From positions 25,505 to 89,504 of the forward strand of contig JAGOAU010000011.1 of the NCBI GenBank assembly GCA_017983755.1: 64,000 nucleotides of DNA, written 5' to 3'. Below, piece by piece: positions 18,568 through 26,724 of the stretch. Every line of letters begins with the position of its first letter. Position 1 is the first letter of the stretch. Source of the DNA: Azonexus sp. Lineage in GTDB: Bacteria > Pseudomonadota > Gammaproteobacteria > Burkholderiales > Rhodocyclaceae. The notes beneath the pieces were generated by a model, which saw only the letters and a program-made list of their open reading frames with translations, had not been told where the DNA came from and searched no databases. The translations under genes and the position numbers were made by a program.

Positions 18568-18900
18568 ATGCACCGATTTGCCTTCAGCGCCGACGCCTTC
18601 GGCGACCGCTTCAGCCTCGCCGACCTGCCCCTGCCGCGCCCGCCGCGCGGCTATGCCGTGCAGATGCTGGACACCGATACCCTGCTGGACCGTGCCTCGG
18701 GCCGCTTCCTGCCGGTCCGCTCGCCGGCGCTGGACGGCCTGTTCGCCAGCTTCGACGAAGCCCATGCCGCCGCCTGCCGCTGGGTGGAATGCCATTGCAG
18801 CACACCGCAGGAACACCGTCTCGCCATCGTCCCGGCCGGTTTCGATGATCTCCTGCAACGCCACGTACTGATTTACGGCGTGCTCTGCGGTCAACCCTGA
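18568..18900 (+). CDS. Hypothetical protein
   Basis: A 110-residue soluble protein with no recognised domain. It contains a central Cys/His-rich spot (CRWVECHCST) and no export signal. The ATG at 18568 was preferred to an in-frame ATG 13 codons upstream because GGATAGAAT just before it looks like a promoter -10 element. The end of the gene lies within a dispersed repeat copy (18884-18920), whose tail supplies the ribosome site of the next gene. Confidence 0.6.
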   Translation: MHRFAFSADAFGDRFSLADLPLPRPPRGYAVQMLDTDTLLDRASGRFLPVRSPALDGLFASFDEAHAAACRWVECHCSTPQEHRLAIVPAGFDDLLQRHVLIYGVLCGQP

Positions 18901-18920
18901 AAAACTGCCCATTTCCGGAG
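18884..18920 (+). repeat. Uptake-sequence-like repeat, copy 7
   Basis: Core with two end mismatches (TCTGCGGTCAAC) but a classic tail: GAAAAAC, TGCCC, ATTTCC. Its end provides the ribosome site of tas. Confidence 0.75.
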
Positions 18921-18926
18921 AAAGCC

Positions 18927-19976
18927 ATGTCCAGCCCGTTCAACCCCCGCCCGCTCGGGCGCAGCGACCTCATCGTTCCCGACGTCTGCCTCGGCACGAT
19001 GACCTTCGGCGAGCAGACCAGCGAGCAGGATGCCCACAGCCAGCTCGATTACGCGCTGGCCGGCGGCGTCAACTTCATCGATACCGCCGAGATGTATGCC
19101 GTCCCGGCGCGGGCGGAAACCTGTGGTGCCTCCGAAAGCATCGTCGGGCGCTGGCTCAGGCGCCAGCGGCGCGAACAGCTGCTGATCGCGACCAAGGTCG
19201 CCGGCCCCTCGCGCAACCTCGACTGGATTCGCAACGGGCCGCCGGCCCTCGACCGCGCCAACATCCGCGCCGCCATCGACGGCTCGCTGCGCCGCCTGCA
19301 GACCGATTACATCGACCTCTACCAGCTGCACTGGCCGGAGCGCAACCAGCCGATGTTCGGCCAGTGGCAGTACGACCCGGCCAAGGAACGCGCATGCACG
19401 CCGATTCGCGAACAGCTCGAAACGCTGGCCGAACTGGTCAGGGAGGGCAAGGTGCGCGCTGTCGGCGTCTCCAACGAACACCCTTGGGGCGTCATGACTT
19501 TCCTGCGCCTGGCCGACGAACTAGGCCTCCCGCGCGTCGCGAGCACGCAGAACGCCTACAACCTGCTGACCCGGACCTTCGAGACCTCTCTCGCCGAAGT
19601 CTGCCACCGCGAGCAGGTCGGCCTGCTCGCCTACTCGCCGCTCGCCTTCGGCCACCTCACCGGCAAATACCTCGCCGACCCGGCGGCGCCCGGCCGCATC
19701 AGCCAGTGGCCGGCCTTCGGCCAGCGCTACAGCAAGCCCAACGTGCACCCGGCGACTACCGCCTACGTCGCCCTTGCCCGCCAGCATGGCCTGACGCCGA
19801 CGCAACTGGCGCTCGGCTTCGTGCGTTCGCGCTGGTTCGTCAGCAGCACTATCATCGGCGCCTCGTCGCTAACTCAGCTGAAAGAAACGCTGCCGGCGAC
19901 GCGGACGCCGCTGGCGCCCGAAATGCTCGCCGAAATCGACGCCATCCACCTGCGCTACACCAACCCGGCGCCATGA
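18927..19976 (+). CDS. tas: Aldo/keto reductase, Tas family
   Basis: A 349-residue NADPH-dependent aldo/keto reductase close in length to E. coli Tas (346). The catalytic tetrad is visible as FIDTAEMY (Asp and Tyr), IATKV (Lys) and YQLHWP (His). The NADP-binding end includes IIGASSLTQLKE. The natural substrate is unknown. Its ribosome site CGGAGAAAG comes from the tail of a dispersed repeat. The stop overlaps the next ATG (ATGA). Confidence 0.92.
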   Translation: MSSPFNPRPLGRSDLIVPDVCLGTMTFGEQTSEQDAHSQLDYALAGGVNFIDTAEMYAVPARAETCGASESIVGRWLRRQRREQLLIATKVAGPSRNLDWIRNGPPALDRANIRAAIDGSLRRLQTDYIDLYQLHWPERNQPMFGQWQYDPAKERACTPIREQLETLAELVREGKVRAVGVSNEHPWGVMTFLRLADELGLPRVASTQNAYNLLTRTFETSLAEVCHREQVGLLAYSPLAFGHLTGKYLADPAAPGRISQWPAFGQRYSKPNVHPATTAYVALARQHGLTPTQLALGFVRSRWFVSSTIIGASSLTQLKETLPATRTPLAPEMLAEIDAIHLRYTNPAP

Positions 19977-20767
19977 AGCGTTCGCTCTTCCCGACACTCG
20001 CCGATGCGCTCGCCGCCACGGAAATCGGGCAAAAACTGGCGTTGACCGCAGCCGTCGACGCCGACTGGCGCGCCGGCCGGCTGGACTGGCGCGATTCGCT
20101 GCCGGTCGCCCTGGTCTGCGGCCGTCCTGCCCGGCCTGAACTCGTTCCACACCGCCAGGTGCCGCAGCGCGGCGCGAAAAGCCCGGAAGGCCGCGCCCGC
20201 CTGCTGCACGCCATCGTCCATATCGAATTTTCCGCCATCAACCTGGCCCTCGACCACGCCGCCCGTTTTCGCGGCATGCCCGAGCAGTATTACGCCGACT
20301 GGATCGGCGTCGCCGCCGAAGAGGCCCATCACTTCGCCATCCTGCGCGAACGCCTGCGTGCACTCGGCCACGACTACGGCGACTTCACCGCCCATGCCGG
20401 CCTGTGGGACATGGCCGAAAAGACCGCCGGCGACGTGCTGGCGCGCATGGCGCTGGTACCGCGCCTGCTCGAAGCGCGCGGTCTCGACGCAACGCCGCCC
20501 ATCCAGCGCAAGCTGGAACAGGCCGGCGACATCGAATCCGCCCGGCTGCTCGACATTGTCCTGCGCGATGAAATCGGCCACGTCGGTCTCGGCGACGCTT
20601 GGTTCCGCCGGCTGTGCGCGGAGCGGAACCTCGAACCGGAAAACACCTACCGGCGCCTGCTGCACGAGTTCGAAGCACCGTGGCCGCAGGCGCCGTTCAA
20701 CGAAACTGCCCGTCTGGCGGCGGGTTTCACGGCGGGCGAACTGGCGGCGCTGGTCGAAATCGAGTAA
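19973..20767 (+). CDS. DUF455 ferritin-like protein
   Basis: A 264-residue DUF455 protein, a ferritin-like four-helix fold with a probable di-metal site. Candidate ligands are Glu/His in HIEFSAINLALDHA, AAEEAHHFAIL and RDEIGHVGLGDAWF (ExxH patterns). The family is uncharacterised and sometimes annotated as MiaE-like. It is co-translated with tas (ATGA overlap). A dispersed repeat copy lies near its N-terminus (20016-20052). The stop precedes a 190-base leader of the helicase gene. Confidence 0.8.
   Translation: MKRSLFPTLADALAATEIGQKLALTAAVDADWRAGRLDWRDSLPVALVCGRPARPELVPHRQVPQRGAKSPEGRARLLHAIVHIEFSAINLALDHAARFRGMPEQYYADWIGVAAEEAHHFAILRERLRALGHDYGDFTAHAGLWDMAEKTAGDVLARMALVPRLLEARGLDATPPIQRKLEQAGDIESARLLDIVLRDEIGHVGLGDAWFRRLCAERNLEPENTYRRLLHEFEAPWPQAPFNETARLAAGFTAGELAALVEIE
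20016..20052 (-). repeat. Uptake-sequence-like repeat, copy 8
   Basis: Core GCTGCGGTCAAC (minus) at 20041-20052; tail GTTTTTGCCCGATTTCC. Inside the DUF455 gene. Confidence 0.85.
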
Positions 20768-20957
20768 ACTAATAATATCAATGCGTTGACGCATCGCCCG
20801 CAGGTCTTCCGAGCAGCCCCCGTCGTTCTCGTTTGCAGGTTCACCACATTGACTCGCCCCCGGTAAGGCTGCATCGGGGAACTCAGGCCGCCCGACCATC
20901 GGGCCAATCCGTCGCAAGCCATAACAAAGCCCAATAGCGACGATGAAAGGAAACAGC
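20768..20957 (+). promoter_or_regulatory. Long leader of the DEAD-box helicase gene
   Basis: A 190-base gene-free stretch before the helicase start. It begins A/T-rich (about 20768-20790, including the imperfect palindrome ATGCGTTGACGCAT) and then carries no open frame. Long structured leaders are common for cold-inducible helicase mRNAs; that role is inferred from position only. Confidence 0.35.
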
Positions 20958-22769
20958 ATGTCTTCACCGGCGTCATCCGATACACTGAGCTTTGCCGATC
21001 TCGGTCTAAGCAGCACACTTCTCCAGACCCTTGCCCAGATCGGCTACGAAACCCCTTCGCCCATCCAGGCCCAATGCATCCCCGCCCTGCTCGACGGACA
21101 CGACCTGATCGGCATGGCCCAGACCGGCACCGGCAAGACCGCCGCCTTCGCCCTGCCGCTCATGGAACAGATCGACGTCAAGGTCGCCAAGCCGCAGGCC
21201 CTGATCCTGACGCCGACGCGCGAACTCGCCATCCAGGTCGCCGAGGCGCTGCAGAGCTACGCCAAGAACTTGCCCGGCTTCCACGTCCTGCCGATCTATG
21301 GCGGCCAGAGCTACACTATCCAGCTCAAGCAGTTGTCGCGCGGCGCCCACGTCATCGTCGGCACGCCGGGCCGCGTCATGGATCACCTCGAACGCAAGAC
21401 ACTCAACCTCGACCACCTGAAGACCATGGTGCTCGACGAAGCCGACGAAATGCTGCGCATGGGCTTTATCGACGACGTCGAATGGATTCTCGAACGCACC
21501 CCGGAACAGCACCAGACCGCGCTGTTTTCCGCCACCATGCCGGAGCAGATCCGGCGTGTCGCGCAAAAGTATCTGGTCGAGCCGCGTGAAATCAAGATCA
21601 AGTCGGCCACCGCCACCGTTGCCGCCATCCGTCAGGTCTACTGGCAGGTTTCCGGCATGCACAAACTCGATGCGCTGACCCGCATCCTCGAAGTCGAGGA
21701 AGACTTCGACGCCGCCATCATCTTCGTCCGCACCAAGACGGCCACCGTCGAACTGGCCGACAAGCTGGCCGCCCGCGGCTATGCCGCCGCCGCGCTGAAC
21801 GGCGACCTCAACCAGCAGATGCGCGAACGCGTCATCGAGCAGCTGAAGTCCGGCGCACTGGACATCGTCATCGCCACCGACGTCGCTGCCCGCGGCATCG
21901 ACGTGCCGCGCGTCAGCCATGTCGTCAACTACGACATTCCATACGACACCGAAGCCTACGTGCACCGCATCGGCCGTACCGGCCGCGCCGGCCGCACCGG
22001 CAACGCCATCCTCTTCGTCGCGCCGCGCGAGATCCGCATGCTGCGCACCATCGAGCGCGCCACCCGCCAGCCGATCTCCCCGCTTACCCTGCCCAGCCGC
22101 GCCGATGTCACCAACAAGCGCGTCGCCGGCTTCAAGGAACGCGTGGTCGAGGTGCTGAATGCCGAAGGCCTCGATTTCTTCGCCAACATCGTCGCGCAGA
22201 TTTCGGAAGAACAGAACGTCGGCGCCGAGGAAGTCGCCGCCGCACTGTGCCTGCTGGCGCAGGAAAACAAGCCGTTGCAGATCGCCGGCGAGGATCCCCC
22301 GCCCCCGCGCCCGATGGCGGCCGACCCCCGACGCCCCGCCAGTTTCGGCGACCGCGAGCGCAAGCCGCGATTCGAGGAACGCGGCGACCGTCCGCGCTTT
22401 GAAGATCGTGGCGGCGACCGCCCGCGCTTCGAAGACCGCCCCCGCTTCGAGGACAAGCCGCGCCGCGCGGCGCCCAGCGGCGACATGGTGCGCTACCGCA
22501 TCGACGTCGGCCGGGATCATGGCGTCCAGGTCAAGGACATCGTCGGCGCCATCGCCAACGAAGCCGGCATCGAAAGCCGCTTCATCGGCCGCATCGGTCT
22601 CTACGACGAATCAAGCACCATCGAGCTGCCGGCCGGCATGCCGGCGGAAGCCGCCAATGCGCTGAAGCGTACCCGCGTCCGCGGCGTGCCGATCAACCTG
22701 CGTCCGGACGAAGGTCGCCCCGATGCCGGCGGTGGCGAGCGCAAGTTCAAGAAGAAACCCGGTTACTGA
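20958..22769 (+). CDS. deaD: DEAD-box RNA helicase (DeaD/CsdA type)
   Basis: A 603-residue ATP-dependent RNA helicase involved in ribosome assembly and mRNA unwinding. Motif I AQTGTGKT is at 54-61, the DEAD box in VLDEADEML near 160, SAT near 190 and HRIGRTGRAGR near 340. After the core come the dimerisation region, an Arg/Glu/Phe/Asp-rich linker with RPRFEDR-like repeats, and a DbpA-type RNA-binding domain ending in a Lys-rich tail. The ATG at 20958 follows AAAGGAAA; an in-frame ATG five codons earlier overlaps that site. Confidence 0.95.
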   Translation: MSSPASSDTLSFADLGLSSTLLQTLAQIGYETPSPIQAQCIPALLDGHDLIGMAQTGTGKTAAFALPLMEQIDVKVAKPQALILTPTRELAIQVAEALQSYAKNLPGFHVLPIYGGQSYTIQLKQLSRGAHVIVGTPGRVMDHLERKTLNLDHLKTMVLDEADEMLRMGFIDDVEWILERTPEQHQTALFSATMPEQIRRVAQKYLVEPREIKIKSATATVAAIRQVYWQVSGMHKLDALTRILEVEEDFDAAIIFVRTKTATVELADKLAARGYAAAALNGDLNQQMRERVIEQLKSGALDIVIATDVAARGIDVPRVSHVVNYDIPYDTEAYVHRIGRTGRAGRTGNAILFVAPREIRMLRTIERATRQPISPLTLPSRADVTNKRVAGFKERVVEVLNAEGLDFFANIVAQISEEQNVGAEEVAAALCLLAQENKPLQIAGEDPPPPRPMAADPRRPASFGDRERKPRFEERGDRPRFEDRGGDRPRFEDRPRFEDKPRRAAPSGDMVRYRIDVGRDHGVQVKDIVGAIANEAGIESRFIGRIGLYDESSTIELPAGMPAEAANALKRTRVRGVPINLRPDEGRPDAGGGERKFKKKPGY

Positions 22770-22788
22770 TTCCGGGCAGCAGCGACAG

Positions 22789-22820
22789 AAAAAGCCACGG
22801 CGCGAACCGTGGCTTTTTTG
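22789..22820 (+). terminator. Rho-independent terminator of deaD
   Basis: AAAAAGCCACGG and CCGTGGCTTTTTT form a perfect stem around a six-base loop, followed directly by T residues. Confidence 0.92.
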
Positions 22821-22831
22821 TGCCATCGTAG

Positions 22832-22895
22832 CAAATGGGAATTATTCTTGTTTACATGATGCAAATCCGGCATTAAGATGCGAACCATTCTCATC
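22832..22895 (+). promoter_or_regulatory. Two Fur-like sites before an unknown iron cluster
   Basis: GGGAATTATTCTT (22838-22850) and GCGAACCATTCTCAT (22880-22894) both resemble the GAGAATnATTCTC core of Fur boxes and flank a likely promoter. They sit immediately before the small genes at 22904. Confidence 0.65.
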
Positions 22896-22903
22896 AATGA
22901 GGG

Positions 22904-22984
22904 ATGGCTATGCAGACCCTGCTCCTGAACATCTCGCTCGCCGGCATCCTGCTCTGGTGCCTGCTGCTTTCGGTGCCGGTGTAG
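22904..22984 (+). CDS. 26-residue hydrophobic microprotein
   Basis: A very short frame beginning MAMQTLLLNISLAG and ending LLLSVPV, almost entirely a single membrane segment with one Cys. It follows a GAGGG site and a Fur-like box, and stops two bases before the next ATG. This is the size and type of small iron-regulated membrane peptides, but no family is recognised. The second Met (22910) is an alternative start. Confidence 0.5.
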   Translation: MAMQTLLLNISLAGILLWCLLLSVPV

Positions 22985-22986
22985 CG

Positions 22987-23202
22987 ATGCCGGCCGCCAC
23001 ACTCTGGGCCGGCGCCCTCAGCCTGCTGCTGATCCACAGCGAAAGCGGCTGCCCCCACTCGGCACTCAACGCCGCCCGTCTGCTCGACCGCCTCTGCGAT
23101 TCGCCCGAGCTGGACGAGGAAACCCGAAACCTGTGCGAGCGCGCCAGTCAGCGCCTGACGCGCAGCTGCCAACAGGAGGCCTGCCATGCTCGCCCCGCTT
23201 AA
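22987..23202 (+). CDS. Small Cys-containing protein, unknown
   Basis: A 71-residue protein with a hydrophobic N-terminus (WAGALSLLLIH) and four Cys residues spread over the remainder (CPHSA, LCDSPE, LCERAS, CQQEAC region). The segment LLDRLCDSPELDEETRNLCERASQ is helical. It is not recognised. It overlaps the next gene by 17 bases, indicating tight coupling within the cluster starting at 22904. Confidence 0.6.
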   Translation: MPAATLWAGALSLLLIHSESGCPHSALNAARLLDRLCDSPELDEETRNLCERASQRLTRSCQQEACHARPA

Positions 23203-23635
23203 GGATCGCTCGCTGATCGAGCGCGAAGCACCGCTCGGCGCCGATGAACAGATCGCCCGCCTCGAATCGGCCAACCGGGCGCTTGCCTCGGCACTACGCC
23301 AGTCCCGCCAGACGCTGCGCCGCAGCGCCACCCTGGCAACCCGCAAGATCGTCGCCCTGACCAACGAGATAAGCCGCCTGCAAAGCCTGCTCGACGCCAG
23401 CCGCGAACGCGTGGCGGCGTTCGAATCCGGCCAGGCGATCGTCGAGCTCGGCCAGCGCCTGATGGCGCTCGGCGCAGCCAACGAGCAACTGGCCGAGGCC
23501 GGCCGCCGCGTCTGGCAGCTCGACAAGACGGTGTGCGCGGCACACGAGGAATGCGCACGCCTTGCTCGCGAACGCGATCGGGCCATCCAGCGCCTCGAAA
23601 CGAGCACCCGCGCCAGCCTGAATTACCACGACTGA
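23186..23635 (+). CDS. Coiled-coil protein, unknown
   Basis: A 149-residue protein predicted to be almost entirely alpha-helical coiled coil (for example ARLESANRALASALRQSRQ and LTNEISRLQSLLDASRERV). No enzymatic motif or export signal is seen. It lies between the Cys-containing protein and the DUF2325 protein, whose own central region is also coiled coil, so the two may interact; that is inference from arrangement. Confidence 0.65.
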   Translation: MLAPLKDRSLIEREAPLGADEQIARLESANRALASALRQSRQTLRRSATLATRKIVALTNEISRLQSLLDASRERVAAFESGQAIVELGQRLMALGAANEQLAEAGRRVWQLDKTVCAAHEECARLARERDRAIQRLETSTRASLNYHD

Positions 23636-23653
23636 CCCGCTTTCGCCTTCCCT

Positions 23654-23686
23654 CGCCAGCCAACCGGGACACCGGCCAGCCAGCCC
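23654..23686 (+). repeat. GCCAGCCA-type leader repeat pair (1)
   Basis: CGCCAGCCAACC and GGCCAGCCAGCC, about 20 bases apart, in the untranslated leader 20 bases before the DUF2325 gene. This is the first of seven such leaders in the iron region. Confidence 0.75.
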
Positions 23687-23705
23687 CTTTTACGAGGAGC
23701 CCTCC

Positions 23706-24986
23706 ATGTCCCAACCACCTTTCCATGTGGCCGGCGGCCTGTTCAAGCCGGCGGCCTCCACCCCCGCCCTCACCCTGCCGCGCCCGGCCGAGGCGCCGAT
23801 GGCCGTTCACGGCTCGCGCCGGCGCAAGCTCTGGGAAATTTCCCACAAGTTCCATTGCCCCGTAATCGGCGTCTGTTTCGACGTCGACGAACTACGCGGG
23901 CTGATGACCAAGGTCATGCACTTCCCGCGCGACACCAGCGATTTCGTGCTGCACACGACGGCGGTGGGGGCCTGCGAGGAACGCAGCCGGCTCGCCGAGT
24001 TGCTGCACAAGCACCTCGAAAAGCGCTTCCAGCTGAGCATTCGCCGCTTTTCCACCGCCCGCAGCAGCGACGCCCTGAGCGCGCTGTGGCAGGAAGCGGT
24101 CGCCAACGGCAGCGAAATTCCGGCCGCCCTCTGGTCGTGCTGGACGCACCCGGCCTGCGACGCGAAGCTGGAGCAGGCGATTTACGGCGACATCCACATG
24201 ATCCAGCACCAGGTCGGCAGCGGCACGCGCGCCGACCTGAACACCCTCAAGGCCCTGCGTGCCGACAACACGCATCTGCGCCTGCAACTCGACGCCGCGC
24301 GCCGCGACAACGAGGCCATGCGCGCCGAGAAGTCCCGTGCCACCCAGGCGCTCGGCGAACGTGTCGCCGAACTGCGCGTCGACCTGGCCGGCAAGGAAGC
24401 CTGGGGCGCCGGCCTGGCCGCGCAACTCGACCAGTTGCGCCAGATCCTGCCCGATCTCAAGGATCGCCAGGCGCTGGCCCGCCGCGCCAGCGATGCAGAA
24501 GCCCGGGCCAGCGCCCTGAGCGCCCACGCCGCCGCGCTGGAAGACGAGCTTGCCGGCCTGAAACGGCTGCTTGGGCAGAGTGGAATAGCGCAGGCGCAAG
24601 CGGGCGCCGGCGGTGAAAATGGGCAGTTTTCGGCCGTCGACCGCAACAGCGCGGTCAATGTCACCGGCAAATGCGTCCTCTGCGTCGGCGGCCGCTCCGG
24701 CGCAGTCGATGCCTACCGGCAGGTGATCGAGCAGCGCGGCGGGCGCTTCCTGCACCACGACGGCGGTCTGGAGGAGAGCCTGCATCGCATCGACGCTGCC
24801 CTCGCCGCCGCCGACCTGGTCATCTGCCAGGCCGGCTGCATCAGCCACAACGCCTATTGGCGCGTGAAGGAACAATGCAAGCGTACGGGCAAGCCGTGCA
24901 TCTACATGAAGACGGCGGGGGTCTCCGGGCTGTCCCGGCTGATCGAGATCGAATCTCCGGCCACCGAAGCAGGTTGCGGCAACTGA
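23706..24986 (+). CDS. DUF2325 domain protein
   Basis: A 426-residue protein. An N-terminal globular part (about 35-170) with conserved Cys/His (CPVIGVC, CWTHPAC) is followed by a long coiled coil (about 185-290), a Gly/Ala/Ser linker, and a C-terminal DUF2325 domain (about 320-415) with CVLCVGGRSGAVDAYR, ICQAGCISHNAYWRVK and the final CIYMKTAGVSGL. DUF2325 resembles nucleotide/receiver-like folds and is often found with iron or hemin genes; its role is unknown. A dispersed repeat copy (24611-24647) falls exactly in the linker. It ends the cluster that begins behind Fur-like sites. Confidence 0.8.
   Translation: MSQPPFHVAGGLFKPAASTPALTLPRPAEAPMAVHGSRRRKLWEISHKFHCPVIGVCFDVDELRGLMTKVMHFPRDTSDFVLHTTAVGACEERSRLAELLHKHLEKRFQLSIRRFSTARSSDALSALWQEAVANGSEIPAALWSCWTHPACDAKLEQAIYGDIHMIQHQVGSGTRADLNTLKALRADNTHLRLQLDAARRDNEAMRAEKSRATQALGERVAELRVDLAGKEAWGAGLAAQLDQLRQILPDLKDRQALARRASDAEARASALSAHAAALEDELAGLKRLLGQSGIAQAQAGAGGENGQFSAVDRNSAVNVTGKCVLCVGGRSGAVDAYRQVIEQRGGRFLHHDGGLEESLHRIDAALAAADLVICQAGCISHNAYWRVKEQCKRTGKPCIYMKTAGVSGLSRLIEIESPATEAGCGN
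24611..24647 (-). repeat. Uptake-sequence-like repeat, copy 9
   Basis: Exact core (minus) at 24636-24647; tail GAAAACTGCCCATTTTC. In the interdomain linker of the DUF2325 protein. Confidence 0.9.
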
Positions 24987-25001
24987 GGAAGCAAAAGTTT
25001 G

Positions 25002-25045
25002 TTGACAGTAATTCTCATTAACTACAAAATGCGACCTATTCTCGT
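25002..25045 (+). promoter_or_regulatory. Fur-regulated promoter of hemP-tonB operon
   Basis: TTGACA at 25002-25007 is followed by AATTCTCATT (Fur half-site) and then, downstream, GCGACCTATTCTCGT (25031-25045), a second Fur-like site. The same order recurs before bfd at 33096. Confidence 0.7.
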
Positions 25046-25061
25046 TTGTATTTGAATTCAT

Positions 25062-25238
25062 ATGAAACCGCAAACCAAGCCCGCCGACACGCCTCCGCCC
25101 GCCGAAACCCGGGCGACACGCCCGCGCGTGGACAGCGAACAACTGCTGCAGGGGGCGCCGGCTGTCGAGATCGACCATGCCGGCCAGACCTACCTGTTGC
25201 GCGTTACCCGTGAAAACAAGCTGATCCTGACCAAATAG
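25062..25238 (+). CDS. hemP: Hemin uptake protein HemP
   Basis: A 58-residue protein of the HemP family. The family end is present: LLQGAPAVEIDHAGQTYLLRVT followed by RENKLILTK. HemP is a small Fur-controlled protein needed for induction of heme uptake genes in several betaproteobacteria, where it is thought to act as a regulator. A Fur-like promoter lies directly upstream. The tonB-exbB-exbD genes follow after about 110 bases with a leader repeat. Confidence 0.9.
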   Translation: MKPQTKPADTPPPAETRATRPRVDSEQLLQGAPAVEIDHAGQTYLLRVTRENKLILTK

Positions 25239-25273
25239 ATTTTTCTCTCCGTTGTACCCCTCTCGTTCCCTGT

Positions 25274-25300
25274 AGCCAGCCAGCGCCAAGCCAGCGAGCC
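25274..25300 (+). repeat. GCCAGCCA-type leader repeat pair (2)
   Basis: GTAGCCAGCCAGC followed by AAGCCAGCGAGCC, in the leader 46 bases before tonB. Confidence 0.75.
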
Positions 25301-25345
25301 AAAGGTTTTTTCCCGGACAACCGGCATCGCCAGACACGAGTTTCA

Positions 25346-25987
25346 ATGAGTTACGCCCTGTCCCGCCCCTCTCCATTCCAGCGCAGCAGCCTGCTCGCCG
25401 TCGTCATCGCCCTGCACGCCGGCATCTTCCTGCTGGTCCTGGCGGCCAAAACAGTCGCGCCGCAAATCATGGAAATGCCGCTGATCGTCGATCTGCTGCA
25501 ACCGCCGGAAACCCGGAAGGAACCGGAAGCCAAGCCGCTGCCGGTCGTCCGTCCGCAACCGGTACGCCAGAAGCCGGTGCCCGTTCCCAAGGCGCCGGTC
25601 CCGGTCATCGAGACCACCACCAGCACCGCGCCGGCCCCCGCCACGGCAATCGCCGCGCCGCCCGAGAACAAGGCGGCTGAAGCGGCACCGGCCGAGGAAT
25701 CGTTCAGCCAGGCGCGCTTCGACGCCAATTACCTGCGCAACCCGGCGCCCCCCTACCCGGCGTTGTCCAAGCGCATGGGCGAGGAAGGCAAGGTCGTCCT
25801 GCGCGTTTCGGTCAATCCCCAGGGCACCGCCGACAGTGTGGATATCAAGACCTCGTCGGGCAGCCCGCGCCTCGACGAGTCGGCGCAGAAAACCGTCCGC
25901 AACTGGAAGTTCGTGCCCGCCAAGCGGGGCGACACGCCTGTCCAGAGCTGGGTGCTCGTCCCCATCATCTTCAAACTGGAGCAGTAA
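25346..25987 (+). CDS. tonB: TonB energy-transducing protein
   Basis: A 213-residue TonB. It has an N-terminal membrane anchor (about 12-32), a Pro-rich Glu/Lys/Pro periplasmic spacer (about 50-100), and a C-terminal TonB domain with NPAPPYPALSKRMGEEGKVVLRV, then SGSPRLDESAQKTVRNWKF. It links the proton motive force harvested by ExbB/ExbD to outer membrane receptors, two of which are encoded in this window. tonB, exbB and exbD are contiguous (gaps of two and zero bases). Confidence 0.95.
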   Translation: MSYALSRPSPFQRSSLLAVVIALHAGIFLLVLAAKTVAPQIMEMPLIVDLLQPPETRKEPEAKPLPVVRPQPVRQKPVPVPKAPVPVIETTTSTAPAPATAIAAPPENKAAEAAPAEESFSQARFDANYLRNPAPPYPALSKRMGEEGKVVLRVSVNPQGTADSVDIKTSSGSPRLDESAQKTVRNWKFVPAKRGDTPVQSWVLVPIIFKLEQ

Positions 25988-25989
25988 TC

Positions 25990-26724
25990 ATGCAGGAAAA
26001 TTCTTTCGGCTTCCTCCACATACTGGCCAACGGTGACGGTGTCTCCTACACGGTGACCGTCATTCTGGTCGTGATGTCGCTGGCCAGTTGGTACCTGATC
26101 CTGGCCAAGACCTGGGACTGGTGGCAGATGCGCCGCGCCGCCCGTGCCGTTGGTGCCTTCTGGTCGGCGAGCAGCGTCGGCGAAGGGATCGAGCGCCTGC
26201 GCGCGGCGGGCGCCGACAGCCCCTACGCCCAGCTGGCCACCCAGGCCAGCATCTGCAACGCCGATTGTGAAACCGCCGCCGGCCGCCTGGCAGCCCGCTT
26301 CGACCCTGCAGAGCAGATGGAGCGCGCCCTGCGCCAGCAGCTCACGGGCACTCAGGCCGCCATGGAGAACGGCCTCACCCTGCTTGCCACGACCGGCGCC
26401 ACGGCACCCTTCGTCGGCCTCTTCGGTACCGTCTGGGGCATCTATCACGCACTCGTCGCCATCGGCCTCTCCGGCCAGGCAGCACTGGAAAAGGTCGCCG
26501 GCCCGGTCGGCGAAGCGCTGATCATGACTGCCACCGGCCTCGCCGTCGCCTTGCCCGCCGTCTTCGCCTACAACGCCTTCACCCGCGCCAACCGCGTGCT
26601 GCTGGCCGATCTCGACGCCTTCGCCCACGACCTGCACGCCTTCTTCACGGTCGGCAAGCCTTTCGTCGCCAACAGCGCGCAGATCCATCCGATGCGCGCG
26701 CGCGCCGCCAGCGGAGCCGCGTAA
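25990..26724 (+). CDS. exbB: ExbB/TolQ-family proton channel subunit
   Basis: A 244-residue MotA/TolQ/ExbB family protein with three membrane segments (about 20-40, 130-155 and 175-195). The conserved MENGLTLLATTGATAPFVGLFGTVWGI region and the late GLAVALPAVFAYN are diagnostic. With ExbD it forms the proton channel that energises TonB. exbD begins directly at the following base. Confidence 0.95.
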   Translation: MQENSFGFLHILANGDGVSYTVTVILVVMSLASWYLILAKTWDWWQMRRAARAVGAFWSASSVGEGIERLRAAGADSPYAQLATQASICNADCETAAGRLAARFDPAEQMERALRQQLTGTQAAMENGLTLLATTGATAPFVGLFGTVWGIYHALVAIGLSGQAALEKVAGPVGEALIMTATGLAVALPAVFAYNAFTRANRVLLADLDAFAHDLHAFFTVGKPFVANSAQIHPMRARAASGAA

